Source: Comamonadaceae bacterium
GTDB lineage: Bacteria; Pseudomonadota; Gammaproteobacteria; Burkholderiales; Burkholderiaceae_C
Direction of reading: 5' to 3'
Length of the DNA stretch: 36,702 nt
Assembly (NCBI GenBank): GCA_947375135.1
Contig: CANCER010000034.1
Coordinates: 1 to 36,702 of the forward strand
In this document: positions 16,690 to 24,734 of the stretch, piece by piece
How positions within the stretch are numbered: the first letter of the stretch is position 1
Layout of the letters: each line of letters starts with the position of its first letter
Notes under the pieces: generated by a model
Databases searched by the model: none
What the model saw: the letters and a program-made list of their open reading frames with translations, nothing else
Told to the model about the DNA's origin: nothing
Made by a program: the position numbers and the translations under genes

Positions 16690-16720
16690 CCCGGCATACC
16701 CGTCAAAGTGGGTTTATTCG
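16679..16720. terminator. Possible shared terminator hairpins
   Basis: CCGGG (16679-16683) pairs with CCCGG (16690-16694) over a 6-base loop spanning the stop codon. Just after it, ACCC and GGGT flank a short loop and are followed by TTATT. Both stems are short and the T tract is weak, so termination between these convergent genes is only suggested. Confidence 0.25.
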
Positions 16721-17088
16721 GCCGCAATACGGGCCAGCAACTCGACCAGGCGCACATCCTCACCCACAGCGGGCTTGAGCTCAAACACCACCTGCGGATG
16801 CTGTGCGCGCAGCTCTTCTACCAGCACCGGCAAGTCTTCCCGCGCATGGCGACCTACGCCCAGAAACATGGGGACCACCACGATGCGGGTGGTTCGGGCC
16901 TCCACCAGTTCCAGGCAGACGGTGGCCAGGTCGGGCTGGCTGAGCTCCAGGTAGGCGCAGCGCACGCTCAGATCCGGGTCGCCCACAGCCATGTGGGCTG
17001 CCACTGCCTCCATGGGTTTGTGCCAGAGGGGATCACGCGAACCATGGGCAAAAAGCACCACGGCGCGTTGGGGTTCAAAGGAGGTCAT
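16714..17088 (-). CDS. cbiX: Sirohydrochlorin/cobalt chelatase CbiX-type protein
   Basis: A 124-residue single-domain chelatase, the short CbiX-S/SirB-like form. It contains VVLFAHGSRDPLW, with the catalytic histidine at about residue 15, and PMFLGVGRHAREDLP, with the second metal-site histidine. Family members insert Fe or Co into sirohydrochlorin for sirohaem or cobalamin synthesis. The start at 17086-17088 overlaps the lptG stop by 4 bp (ATGA), and a GGAG-like site precedes it in the minus direction only weakly. Placement after lptFG is a recurrent betaproteobacterial arrangement as I recall it, not a functional link I can show. Confidence 0.88.
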   Translation of the reverse strand: MTSFEPQRAVVLFAHGSRDPLWHKPMEAVAAHMAVGDPDLSVRCAYLELSQPDLATVCLELVEARTTRIVVVPMFLGVGRHAREDLPVLVEELRAQHPQVVFELKPAVGEDVRLVELLARIAAE

Positions 17089-18191
17089 CGTCGCAGTACC
17101 AACCAGGTAAATGCCGTGAGTGACAGCATGGAGTAAATCAATCCGGGCAAGGCCGCAGTAAACCACGGCTGCCAGCCCTGCAGGGTGCCCAGGTCACTGA
17201 GCACATTGTTCAAAAGCACGAAGCTGATGCCGGCCATCACGCCACCAAACACATAGCTGGCGATGCTGCCGGAGCGGAAGTGAAAGTAAGCGAAGGGCAG
17301 GGCCAGCACCACCATGACCAGACAGCTCAGGGGGTAAAACACTTTTTTCCAGAACTGGATCTCGTATTTTTGTGCCGACTGGTTGTTGGAACGCAGGTGC
17401 TGCATGTACTGGAACAGGTCGATCGTTCCCATGCGCTCGGGACGCAGAACGGCAGCGGACACCATTTCGGCGGTCACGCTGGTGGGCCAGCGAAAAGCAG
17501 GGGAAAAAATGCGCTCGACATGCCCGGCCTTGGCGTCGCTGGCGGCGAACTCGGTGCGGTCTACCGTGGCCAGCAGCCAGTCCTCGTGCTCGCCAAAGCG
17601 GCCCGTTTGCCCCAGGGTCATGGAAACCATGTGGCCCTGGTTGTCGAACTCAAAAATGCGCACATCCTTCATGGTGCCATCGCTGGCCAGCGCGCCCACA
17701 TTCACGGCGTAACTGCCATAAGCTTGCTTTTCTTTCAGCCACGCACCCGTCTTGCCCACCGTCACCTGGCCCTGGAAGCGCGCCTTGAGCAGTTGCGCGG
17801 TCTTGTCGGCCAGTGGTGCCACATAGTCGCCCACCGCAAAGGTGAAGAACACAAACACCAAGCCCAGGCTCAGCAGGATCCGCAGGGCGCGCCAGGGCCC
17901 CAGCCCGCTGGTGCGCAGGATGGTGAACTCTGAACTTTGGGCCAGCCGGGCCATCACAAAAATGGTGCCAATCAGCACAGTGATCGGCATCAGCTCGTAA
18001 ATGTGGCTGGGCAACATCAGGGCGATGTAGATCAAAGCCTGGGGAATGCGGTAGCCGATGGCACCGATGTGGTTGACCGACTGCAACTCTTCGACAAAGT
18101 CAAAAAAGAAAAACAGCGCGGCAAAGCCCAGGGTCACCAGGGCAACGGCAACGATCACCTCACGGAACAGCAAGCGCCGTACGGTCTTCAT
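17085..18191 (-). CDS. lptG: LPS export ABC transporter permease LptG
   Basis: A 368-residue permease starting MKTVRRLLFREVIVAVALVT. It has the YjgP/YjgQ layout: three N-terminal membrane helices (including MLPSHIYELMPITVLIGTIF and the conserved SSEFTILRTSG coupling helix), a periplasmic beta-jellyroll, and three C-terminal helices. LptF, LptG and ATPase LptB2 extract lipopolysaccharide from the inner membrane. Its start overlaps the lptF stop by 4 bp. Together with cbiX this makes a tight leftward operon. Confidence 0.95.
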   Translation of the reverse strand: MKTVRRLLFREVIVAVALVTLGFAALFFFFDFVEELQSVNHIGAIGYRIPQALIYIALMLPSHIYELMPITVLIGTIFVMARLAQSSEFTILRTSGLGPWRALRILLSLGLVFVFFTFAVGDYVAPLADKTAQLLKARFQGQVTVGKTGAWLKEKQAYGSYAVNVGALASDGTMKDVRIFEFDNQGHMVSMTLGQTGRFGEHEDWLLATVDRTEFAASDAKAGHVERIFSPAFRWPTSVTAEMVSAAVLRPERMGTIDLFQYMQHLRSNNQSAQKYEIQFWKKVFYPLSCLVMVVLALPFAYFHFRSGSIASYVFGGVMAGISFVLLNNVLSDLGTLQGWQPWFTAALPGLIYSMLSLTAFTWLVLRR

Positions 18192-19303
18192 GCGGCGCGC
18201 TCCCCGGACATGGCGGCCTGAGCCGGGCGTGACCGCCAGCGCAGGCCCCAGTTGTTGTGGCGCTTGAACAGCCAGAGCAGGCCCATGACCAGGGCGCCGC
18301 CATGCAGCACCAGCAGAAACGGGCCGAACTGCACCTGGCCCGACTCGACCCAGCTCTTGCCCAGCACCAGAAAATTAAAATACACCACGAAAATCAGAAA
18401 GGCGAAGCCCAGGTTGGTGCTGCGGCCGACGCGCGGATTGGTGCCCGCAGCAGCCAAGCCAATCACGACAAAATTGAAAGCAGCCAAGGCCAGGCCCAGG
18501 CGCCAGGACAACTCGGCCAGGTTTTTGCGCGTGGGTGCCTGCAGCAACTCCGCCGTGGTCAGCGCGCTGGACGGCACATAGCTGCGCGCGGAGACGTCAT
18601 CTGCCCCCACGCGTGCGCCATAGCTCTCGAAACCGCTCACCGTGAGCTCAGGCCTGCCGGCGTTCCTCTCCAGGCGCTGGCCGTACTGCAGCACCAGGAA
18701 CTTGTCGCTGCCGATGATTTCAATGCGGCCACTGCGCGCCGAGGTGATGGTTTCTTTGCCTTGCTCATTGGTGGCAATAAAGACGTTGTTGCCGGTTTGC
18801 TTGTTGGCAGAATTTTTCTCAATGAAAAACACCCGGTCGCCATTGGCAGACTCCTGGAACTGGCCCGGCTCAATGCGGGCAATATCGCCGCGCTTTTCGT
18901 AACGGTCGCGCAGGTCTTCGATGCGGCCAAAGGCCCAGGGCAGCACCAGAAAGGCGAGCACCACAATCACCACCAGAATCGGCCACGCAAACCGGAACAG
19001 CGGTGTCAGCAACGATGTCAGGCCGCGCCCACTGCCAAACCAGATCACCATCTCGCTGTCTTTGTACATGCGGGTGAGCACGCTCAGGATGCCGAGGAAC
19101 AGGCTCATGGACAAAATGGTGGGCATGTCGGAGAGCACGGTGTAGCCCATGATGATCATCACATCCGTCGGGTTGAACGTGCCGCGCGAAGCCTCGCCCA
19201 CCGTGCGAATCAGCGTCATGGTCATGACCACAGTGGCCAGCACCACCAGCGTGGCACCAAAACTGCGTGCCAGTTCTTTGCGAATAGAGGAATGGAATAA
19301 CAT
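18188..19303 (-). CDS. lptF: LPS export ABC transporter permease LptF
   Basis: A 371-residue permease from ATG 19301-19303 (MLFHSSIRKELARSFGATLV). N-terminal helices include TVLSDMPTILSMSLFLGILS and the coupling helix around YKDSEMVIWFGSGRG, with a periplasmic domain at about 100-270 and three C-terminal helices. It pairs with LptG in the LptB2FG extractor. The open frame extends far upstream through pepA antisense, but that is meaningless. The start is 24 bp from the divergent pepA start, so each promoter must overlap the other gene's 5' region. Confidence 0.95.
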   Translation of the reverse strand: MLFHSSIRKELARSFGATLVVLATVVMTMTLIRTVGEASRGTFNPTDVMIIMGYTVLSDMPTILSMSLFLGILSVLTRMYKDSEMVIWFGSGRGLTSLLTPLFRFAWPILVVIVVLAFLVLPWAFGRIEDLRDRYEKRGDIARIEPGQFQESANGDRVFFIEKNSANKQTGNNVFIATNEQGKETITSARSGRIEIIGSDKFLVLQYGQRLERNAGRPELTVSGFESYGARVGADDVSARSYVPSSALTTAELLQAPTRKNLAELSWRLGLALAAFNFVVIGLAAAGTNPRVGRSTNLGFAFLIFVVYFNFLVLGKSWVESGQVQFGPFLLVLHGGALVMGLLWLFKRHNNWGLRWRSRPAQAAMSGERAA

Positions 19304-19327
19304 GGAGAACAGGAAAGAGGACCCATT

Positions 19328-20788
19328 ATGAACTTTGAACTTAAGCCCCTGAGTCTGGTCGAAGCGGCCAGTGAAAAATGTGACGTGCTGCTGCTGCTGG
19401 TGGCAGACGCCTACAAGCCCGCCAAGGATGGCTTCTCCGCCTTTGTGGGGCGGGCCATCAAAGAAGGCGACGCACTCACCAAGGCCGGAAAGCTTTTGGC
19501 TCTGTACAAACATCCCATGGCCCAGGCCACCCGGGTGCTGCTGGCAGGAGTGGGCGATGGGAGCGCAAAGCAGGTGCGCACCGGCGTGATGGCAGCCTTG
19601 GCCGGCGCAAAGTCGGACAAACTCAAGAAACTGGTCGTGGCGTTTGCCAGCCCGGCCACTGCACCCGCGTTGCGTGCTGCGGTGTCCGCCGTGGCCGATG
19701 CCAGCTACAGCTTCACCACCACCAAATCCAAACCCGAAGCACGCGTCCTGCAGACCGTGCTGCTGGCAGCCGCGAATGCAGCCGATGTGCAGGCGGAATT
19801 TGAACGTGCCGTGGCCATCGTGGCCGGTGTGGAACTGGCCAAAGAATGGGCCAACCGCCCGGCCAACCACGCCACCCCCAGTTTGCTGGCCAAGGCCGCA
19901 GAAGGCCTTGCGACCAAGGCCAGCAAGATCAGCTGCGAAGTGCTGGGCCCCAAGGAAGTTGCCAAGCTGGGCATGGGCGCCTTTCTGGCCGTGGCGCAGG
20001 GTTCGGAGGAGCCCTTGCGATTCATCGTTCTCCAGTACAACGGTGCGGCCAAGTCGGTAGCGCCCAAGGTGCTGGTGGGCAAAGGCATTACTTTTGACAG
20101 CGGCGGTATCTCCATCAAACCAGCGGCCGAGATGGACGAGATGAAGTTCGACATGTCGGGTGCCGCCAGCGTGCTCGGCGTGTTCCGCAGCCTGGCTGCG
20201 CTCAAGCCCGCCATCAACGTGGTCGGCCTGATTCCTTCCTGCGAAAACCTGATCAACGGCCGTGCCGTCAAACCGGGCGATGTGGTCACCAGCATGAGCG
20301 GGCAGACCATTGAAATCCTCAACACCGATGCCGAAGGCCGTTTGGTGTTGTGCGATGCCCTGACCTATGCCGAACGCTTCAAGCCCGAATCCGTGGTGGA
20401 CATTGCCACGCTCACAGGCGCCTGCGTGGTCGCGCTGGGCGGTGTGCGCAGCGGTCTGTTTTCGCCCGACGAAGCACTGGCCAAGGCCCTCGGCGCGGCG
20501 GGCGATGCAGCGCAGGACCTGTGCTGGCCCATGCCGCTGGATGAGGAGTACGGAGAAGGCCTGAAGACCTCGTTTGCCGATATGGCCAATGTGGCCGGTC
20601 GGGCAGGGGGCGCCATATCGGCGGCAAAGTACCTGCAGCGCTTTGCGGGCAAATACCCGTGGGCGCATTTGGACATTGCCGGCACCGCGTGGAAGAGTGG
20701 TGCAAGCAAGGGTGCTACCGGTCGGCCAGTAGGCCTGCTGGTGGAATACCTGCTGGCACCCGGCAGCACCGTGCCGGCTGGCAAGTAA
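19328..20788 (+). CDS. pepA: Leucyl aminopeptidase (cytosol aminopeptidase, M17)
   Basis: A 486-residue M17 peptidase. The catalytic domain carries VGKGITFDSGGISIKPAAEM (metal-binding Lys and Asp) and the family signature NTDAEGRLVL with the second cluster of metal ligands. It removes N-terminal residues from peptides using two metal ions and forms hexamers. In E. coli, PepA is also a DNA-binding protein for Xer recombination and carAB control. GGAAAGAGG lies 6-14 bases upstream of the ATG as ribosome-binding site. holC begins 3 bp downstream. Confidence 0.96.
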   Translation: MNFELKPLSLVEAASEKCDVLLLLVADAYKPAKDGFSAFVGRAIKEGDALTKAGKLLALYKHPMAQATRVLLAGVGDGSAKQVRTGVMAALAGAKSDKLKKLVVAFASPATAPALRAAVSAVADASYSFTTTKSKPEARVLQTVLLAAANAADVQAEFERAVAIVAGVELAKEWANRPANHATPSLLAKAAEGLATKASKISCEVLGPKEVAKLGMGAFLAVAQGSEEPLRFIVLQYNGAAKSVAPKVLVGKGITFDSGGISIKPAAEMDEMKFDMSGAASVLGVFRSLAALKPAINVVGLIPSCENLINGRAVKPGDVVTSMSGQTIEILNTDAEGRLVLCDALTYAERFKPESVVDIATLTGACVVALGGVRSGLFSPDEALAKALGAAGDAAQDLCWPMPLDEEYGEGLKTSFADMANVAGRAGGAISAAKYLQRFAGKYPWAHLDIAGTAWKSGASKGATGRPVGLLVEYLLAPGSTVPAGK

Positions 20789-20791
20789 AAC

Positions 20792-21229
20792 GTGACGGAA
20801 GTCGCTTTTCATTTCGGCGCGCCGGACCGGTTGGCCTACACCTGCCGCCTGTTGCGCAAGGCCACCGCCACCGGTGCCCGCTTGCAGGTGCGTGCATCTG
20901 CCGACACCCGCGTGGCGCTGGATGCCGCCTTGTGGAACCTGGGCCCCACCGACTTCATCAGCCACTGCGATGCCACCGCGCCCGACAGCGTGCGTTCCCG
21001 CTCCGCAGTGCTGCTGCTCGACCCCGATGTGTCCGTTCAGCCGGAATTCCCGATTCTGGTGAACCTGGCCGACGACGTGCCGGACGGGTTCGAGCAGTTT
21101 CAGCGCGTGATCGAAATCGTCAGCACCGATGCGCAGGACAGAAACCTGGCGCGCCTGCGCTGGAAGCACTACACCGAGTGGGGCTACACCATTACCCGGC
21201 ACGATTTGAAGAGCCGGGCGGAGGGCTGA
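20792..21229 (+). CDS. holC: DNA polymerase III chi subunit
   Basis: A 145-residue protein from GTG 20792 (MTEVAFHFGAPDRLAYTCRL). The N-terminal 'FHFG...RLAYTCRLLRKA' segment and the 'LWNLGPTDFISHC' segment (normally LW...FIPH) match HolC. Chi joins the clamp loader to SSB on the lagging strand. pepA-holC is a widely conserved pair. The stop shares a base with the next gene's start (TGATG). Confidence 0.93.
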   Translation: MTEVAFHFGAPDRLAYTCRLLRKATATGARLQVRASADTRVALDAALWNLGPTDFISHCDATAPDSVRSRSAVLLLDPDVSVQPEFPILVNLADDVPDGFEQFQRVIEIVSTDAQDRNLARLRWKHYTEWGYTITRHDLKSRAEG

Positions 21230-21573
21230 TGTCAGCGAGCCCGCCGCCACGCAAGTTGCCCACGCTGACCGAGGTGGTCGATCCGCAGGTCTGGAATGCG
21301 TTGGTGAGTGGCGCCTTGCCTGCTGCACCCCTGGATTCTGTGCACCGCGCAGACACGCGGGTTGAAGCAACGATCCCAGACCGGGACGCGCTGGCCCGGC
21401 AAGTCATCGCGCGCGTCAAACCGCAGTTGGAGGCGCAATTGCGCAGCGCCGCCCTGGAGCTTTTCGAAGCCCGCTACAGCGCCTTGCTGCCCTCCTTGCA
21501 TAGGCAAATCGAAGTGGCCGTGCGCGAGGCCGTAGAGCGTGCCATGCCAGCCCATGGCCACCGCGAAGATTGA
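21229..21573 (+). CDS. Conserved hypothetical protein downstream of holC
   Basis: A 114-residue soluble protein (MSASPPPRKLPTLTEVVDPQ...). It has a Pro-rich start and a C-terminal amphipathic helix pair (RDALARQVIARVKPQLEAQL, then RQIEVAVREAVERAM) that could form a coiled coil. I do not recognise a named family. Overlap of one base with holC and its position before tRNA-Ser suggest it is co-transcribed with pepA-holC. Confidence 0.8.
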   Translation: MSASPPPRKLPTLTEVVDPQVWNALVSGALPAAPLDSVHRADTRVEATIPDRDALARQVIARVKPQLEAQLRSAALELFEARYSALLPSLHRQIEVAVREAVERAMPAHGHRED

Positions 21574-21617
21574 TTCGCACTAATTGAAGTGCCGGGGCAA
21601 AAGTACGCAGTCCTTGA

Positions 21618-21626
21618 TGCTAGAAT
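21618..21626 (+). promoter_or_regulatory. tRNA-Ser promoter, extended -10
   Basis: TGC-TAGAAT (TAGAAT at 21621-21626) is an extended -10 box ending 10 bases before the tRNA. I see no good -35 match at the usual distance. Confidence 0.5.
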
Positions 21627-21636
21627 ACGAGGCTCT

Positions 21637-21726
21637 GGAGCGGTGGATGAGTGGTTTAAGTCACACGCCTGGAAAGCGTGCGTGGGGTTAAACCCACCGC
21701 GGGTTCGAATCCCGCCTGCTCCGCCA
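21637..21726 (+). tRNA. tRNA-Ser(GGA)
   Basis: A 90-nt class II tRNA. The acceptor stem GGAGCGG pairs with CTGCTCC. The anticodon stem CACGC/GCGTG encloses loop CTGGAAA with anticodon GGA. A long variable arm (GTGGG...CCCAC-like pairing) marks a serine tRNA, the T-loop is GGTTCGAATCC, and CCA is encoded. It is intact although a phage integrase gene follows directly, which means the element restores the tRNA 3' end when it integrates. Confidence 0.97.
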
Positions 21727-21860
21727 GTGATAGTCAACGTAGGCCCAACCAAGCCCACGTTAAAGCAAAAAAGATGTGCAGAATCAAGGACTTAGCGCCT
21801 TGTTCTGCACAATCTTCCCAAACATTCCCCAACTTTTCCGTCTATTGCGCAAGATTTGCG

Positions 21861-21940
21861 TCGGGTATTTAATCGGGTATCGCCCACAACCTCGATACCC
21901 GATACCCGAAATGGCAACTAATAAGCTCACGGATACCCGA
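21861..21940. repeat. Five copies of a 9-bp element GATACCCGA over the integrase start (candidate arm-type sites)
   Basis: TCGGGTAT(T) at 21861-21869 and TCGGGTATC at 21873-21881 are inverted copies. GATACCCGA occurs at 21894-21902, 21901-21909 and 21932-21940. The last three bracket the integrase ATG (21911). DUF4102-type integrases bind such short repeats (arm-type sites) with their N-terminal domain. Placement over the start codon suggests the integrase also represses itself. Confidence 0.7.
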
Positions 21941-23131
21941 TGCAAGAACGAGAAGGCCGGCCCTAAGCCAAGGAAAATTTCTGACGGCAATGGCATGTAT
22001 CTCTACATTTCCACCGCAGGCGCAAAGATTTGGCGCATGGCCTATTCAGACGGTGGGAAGGAGCAAGTCAAGGTGCTTGGCCCATACCCTCTATTGAGTC
22101 TGGCCGAAGCGCGCACGATGCGGGATGAGTTCAAGCTGAAGCTGGTCAAAGGCGAATCCATCAAGCCGTCGCAGACACTCAAGACCATGAGCTTCAAGGA
22201 TGCCTATACGAAATACTGGAATGACCGTCGCCAGGAGCTTGTCGGGAAGACCTGCACCAATGCGCTGCGGGGCATCGAAATGTACCTTTCGCCCCTGGAC
22301 AACAAGCAGATGCGTGACATCACAAGAACCGAACTTCTGGATTGCCTGCTGGTGCTGAACAGCGAAAAGAAGTTTTCCTACGCCAGAAAGGTGCGCGGGT
22401 GGGTCAGTCAGGTGTTTCGCTGGGCGCAGGCACAGGAGTATTGCGAGTCTGATCCGGCCGATGCCATCAACCCACGGTACGCCTTTGGGCGCAAGCCGGT
22501 AGAGCATTTTGCGTCCCTGAAAATGTCAGAGATTCCAGCGTTTCTTGACCGACTGGCGTTTGAGCCGGTGCTTCAATCGGTTCTGGCCTGTCGGGTTCTG
22601 GCCTATACATGGCTGCGTACAAAGGAGTTGCGCAACATGCTTTGGACTCACATAGAAGGTGATGTGATTCGCTTTCCCCCATCCGTGATGAAGCTCAAGA
22701 GGGAGCATTTGGTGCCTATCAGCCCACAAGTGGCGGCGCTGCTGGAAGAGTTAAAAATCCGCAGCAGGGGCAGTCCTTACGTCTTCCCAAATGACCGTGA
22801 CCAGAAGCGGCCCATGAGTGAAAATTCAATCCTGTATCTGATTGGCCGCATTGGGTATGCTGGAAAAATGACCGGCCACGGCTGGAGGCACATCGCATCA
22901 ACTTGGGCAAATGAGCAAATCAACCCAGATGAAACCAAAAAGTTCCATGAAGACTGGGTTGAAATGCAACTAGCCCACACTGACGAAGACAAGGTTCGTT
23001 CAACCTATAACTCAGCGGAATATCTGTCCCAGCGCCGCAGAATGCTCACGGCATGGGCAGAGCACCTAGACAAGATTGATCCCAGCAGATTGAAGAGTGG
23101 AGAGCCGCCACAGGATAGTCTTGCGACTTAG
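21911..23131 (+). CDS. int: Phage tyrosine recombinase (integrase) with DUF4102 arm-binding domain
   Basis: A 406-residue integrase. Residues 1-85 are a DUF4102 arm-binding domain (MATNKLTDTRCKNEKAGPKP, KISDGNGMYLYISTAGAKIWRM with residues skipped). A core-binding SAM-like domain spans about 95-200. The catalytic domain follows, with the first Arg in TWLRTKELRNM, HGWRHIAST (His-x-x-Arg), LAHTDEDKV and the nucleophile Tyr in RSTYNSAEYLSQRR. It inserts and excises the prophage at tRNA-Ser. No ribosome-binding site precedes ATG 21911, because the repeats occupy that space. The frame is open back to 21776, but the domain start fits 21911. Confidence 0.94.
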   Translation: MATNKLTDTRCKNEKAGPKPRKISDGNGMYLYISTAGAKIWRMAYSDGGKEQVKVLGPYPLLSLAEARTMRDEFKLKLVKGESIKPSQTLKTMSFKDAYTKYWNDRRQELVGKTCTNALRGIEMYLSPLDNKQMRDITRTELLDCLLVLNSEKKFSYARKVRGWVSQVFRWAQAQEYCESDPADAINPRYAFGRKPVEHFASLKMSEIPAFLDRLAFEPVLQSVLACRVLAYTWLRTKELRNMLWTHIEGDVIRFPPSVMKLKREHLVPISPQVAALLEELKIRSRGSPYVFPNDRDQKRPMSENSILYLIGRIGYAGKMTGHGWRHIASTWANEQINPDETKKFHEDWVEMQLAHTDEDKVRSTYNSAEYLSQRRRMLTAWAEHLDKIDPSRLKSGEPPQDSLAT

Positions 23132-23257
23132 TGCGACATCTGGGGTGGGCAGCTTGCCTACCTTCAGCCACTTGCGCAGCGTTTCTTGGCTTACATCCAA
23201 CATGCTGCACAGGTCGGCCCTGGACACAAGGCGCTCTTTTGTTTTGGTATCGCTCAT
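23066..23257 (-). CDS. AlpA/Xis-like small helix-turn-helix protein
   Basis: A 63-residue protein with a MerR/AlpA-like DNA-binding helix pair (LVSRADLCSMLDVSQETLRK, then WLKVGKLPTP). Such proteins next to an integrase commonly act as excisionase or activator of excision. Its last 66 bp overlap the 3' end of the convergent integrase gene. Its start overlaps the stop of the upstream 409-residue gene by 4 bp. It is the last gene of the leftward phage operon. The function is inferred from fold and place. Confidence 0.72.
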   Translation of the reverse strand: MSDTKTKERLVSRADLCSMLDVSQETLRKWLKVGKLPTPDVALSRKTILWRLSTLQSAGINLV

Positions 23258-24483
23258 TTTTGTTCCCAGTGAATGCAGCCAAACTTTGGCCCAACATTAA
23301 CGCCGCACGAGTAGTCTTCATAGTCCCATGCAGCCGCACCATCTTCAACGGCATCCTGGCCGGCCCATCCAGTAAGCAAAGTGCATTTTCCGTCGAAGTT
23401 CCGGTCTTGCTTGCCTGGGCCTTGGTAGCGTTTGCATTGGATACAGGTCCGGCCGGCCAGAGGCACCATTTTGTTGACATCACCAAAATGGTCCATCGTC
23501 TTGTTGGCCTCAACAAGACGAGCTTGCACGGGCTGGGCCTGAATGGCAGCTTCGATGGCACGGGCAAACTCAAAGTGGTCCGGCTGACTGCCATCATCAG
23601 CATGAGATTGATCCCATACATGCTCGATCTGCTCATCCGTCAGCGGCTGGCGGGTCTGGGGCGCGGCGTAGAGTGCGTTCCTCATATCTTCGATACGGCG
23701 CTTGTCTATCCAATCCCCATTCGACCAGTATCGGATTGCTGAGACACTGGCACAGTCGCCTATATCTCCATGCAATACTTTGTCGTTGCAATATGCGATC
23801 GGCTCCTGCACTGGCTCGGCCTTTGACTGGCGGGTCTGGGGTGCGGCGTAGAGCTTGGCACCGACTGGAGGGATTTTTTTGTAAAAGTGCGTTGTGACGC
23901 GCATGGCGTTAAAAGGCCTTCCCATGTCCTCGCAAACAATCTCGCCAATCGGCTCCTGCACTAGCTCGGCCTTTGCCATGTAACCCGTAAGCTCCAGATG
24001 CCACTGAATCAGGCTGTGTAGCTTGGCCTTTGCCGACTCATAGCTGTCGCTCAGATTCGCCACGCCGATGTGCGCGCCTACCATTTCCTCGTCCACCGCA
24101 CGCAGCCATCCGTATTGCACTAGCTCGGTCTTTGGCTGCACCGATGCAACAAATGCAGCCAATTCATCCGATTCTTCTTCCGTCAGACGATGCCAGCACT
24201 TGAGCGACTTCGCCAGCAGTCCGCGTGCGTTCCATTCATCGGGTGGCTGCGGCTTCTCGTAAAGCGGAATTGCGCCTTGGTCAGTCTCCGCGCAATCAGT
24301 CCACCCGAGCGACACTGCACGAAAGTACCCGAAAGGCTGCGCTGGCTCGTCCTTTGCTACTTCAAGTGCCGCACATAGCTTGTCGATGGTACCTGCTGCA
24401 TCAAGCACGATGCGGCGATCTAGGCTACGGTGACGCAGCCGTTGGGCTGCTGCTCTAGCGTGTTCAATTTGTTCGTTTGTCAT
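23254..24483 (-). CDS. Phage protein with repeated modules, unknown function
   Basis: A 409-residue hydrophilic protein assembled from repeating pieces. The phrase LYAAPQTRQ appears twice, each after an 'EPI' segment, and LTDEQIEH-type openings occur at the N-terminus (MTNEQIEHARA) and again internally (PLTDEQIEHVWDQ). The C-terminal 90 residues contain a Cys/His cluster (CIQCKRYQG ... CTLL ... CGVNVGPKFGCIHW) that may bind a metal. Proteins of this modular type are frequent and variable in Burkholderiales phages, and I know no function. DNA-level repeats (23647-23673 and 23827-23853) suggest growth or shuffling by recombination. Confidence 0.75.
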   Translation of the reverse strand: MTNEQIEHARAAAQRLRHRSLDRRIVLDAAGTIDKLCAALEVAKDEPAQPFGYFRAVSLGWTDCAETDQGAIPLYEKPQPPDEWNARGLLAKSLKCWHRLTEEESDELAAFVASVQPKTELVQYGWLRAVDEEMVGAHIGVANLSDSYESAKAKLHSLIQWHLELTGYMAKAELVQEPIGEIVCEDMGRPFNAMRVTTHFYKKIPPVGAKLYAAPQTRQSKAEPVQEPIAYCNDKVLHGDIGDCASVSAIRYWSNGDWIDKRRIEDMRNALYAAPQTRQPLTDEQIEHVWDQSHADDGSQPDHFEFARAIEAAIQAQPVQARLVEANKTMDHFGDVNKMVPLAGRTCIQCKRYQGPGKQDRNFDGKCTLLTGWAGQDAVEDGAAAWDYEDYSCGVNVGPKFGCIHWEQK

Positions 24484-24734
24484 GGCTTCACCACCTTCTT
24501 TTCAAGGTATCCCCGCAGTGCCGCGCGATAGGCGTCATGGGTCATTTCGGGGTCAGTCAACAATTCATAAATTGCGCCGTCGCTGGGGCCTCCACAAACG
24601 CCGGTTGTGACTTCATTGCATTCGATGCGAGTTGCGAGATTGCGCAGGGCATTGGCAATCTCTGCGGCTGTGTCGGCTCCGAGCGCCAAATTGAGGCGGT
24701 AGGCGCGGGCTGGTGCTGGGGTGCTTTGGGTCAT
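24480..24734 (-). CDS. Small conserved phage protein
   Basis: An 84-residue protein (YRLNLALGADTAAEIANALR ... YELLTDPEMTHDAYRAALRG). The central Gly-rich piece and the C-terminal helix look like a conserved phage family without assigned function. It overlaps both neighbours by 4 bp (ATGA junctions), so it is translated as part of the operon. Confidence 0.72.
   Translation of the reverse strand: MTQSTPAPARAYRLNLALGADTAAEIANALRNLATRIECNEVTTGVCGGPSDGAIYELLTDPEMTHDAYRAALRGYLEKKVVKP

Noticed and set aside
6203..20608. GGGNAGGG (KOPS-like) orientation bias in the chromosomal part
   Set aside because: I saw about six on the plus strand (6203, 8075, 8897, 15384, 17295, 20601) and at least three on the minus strand (9761, 9914, about 13220). 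Too few and mostly in codons, so not evidence of replichore direction or of a link to the RdgC-gamma protein.
23131..23742. Rightward 203-codon frame opposite the modular phage protein
   Set aside because: It is antisense to a frame with ATGA coupling to both neighbours and has no recognisable domain.
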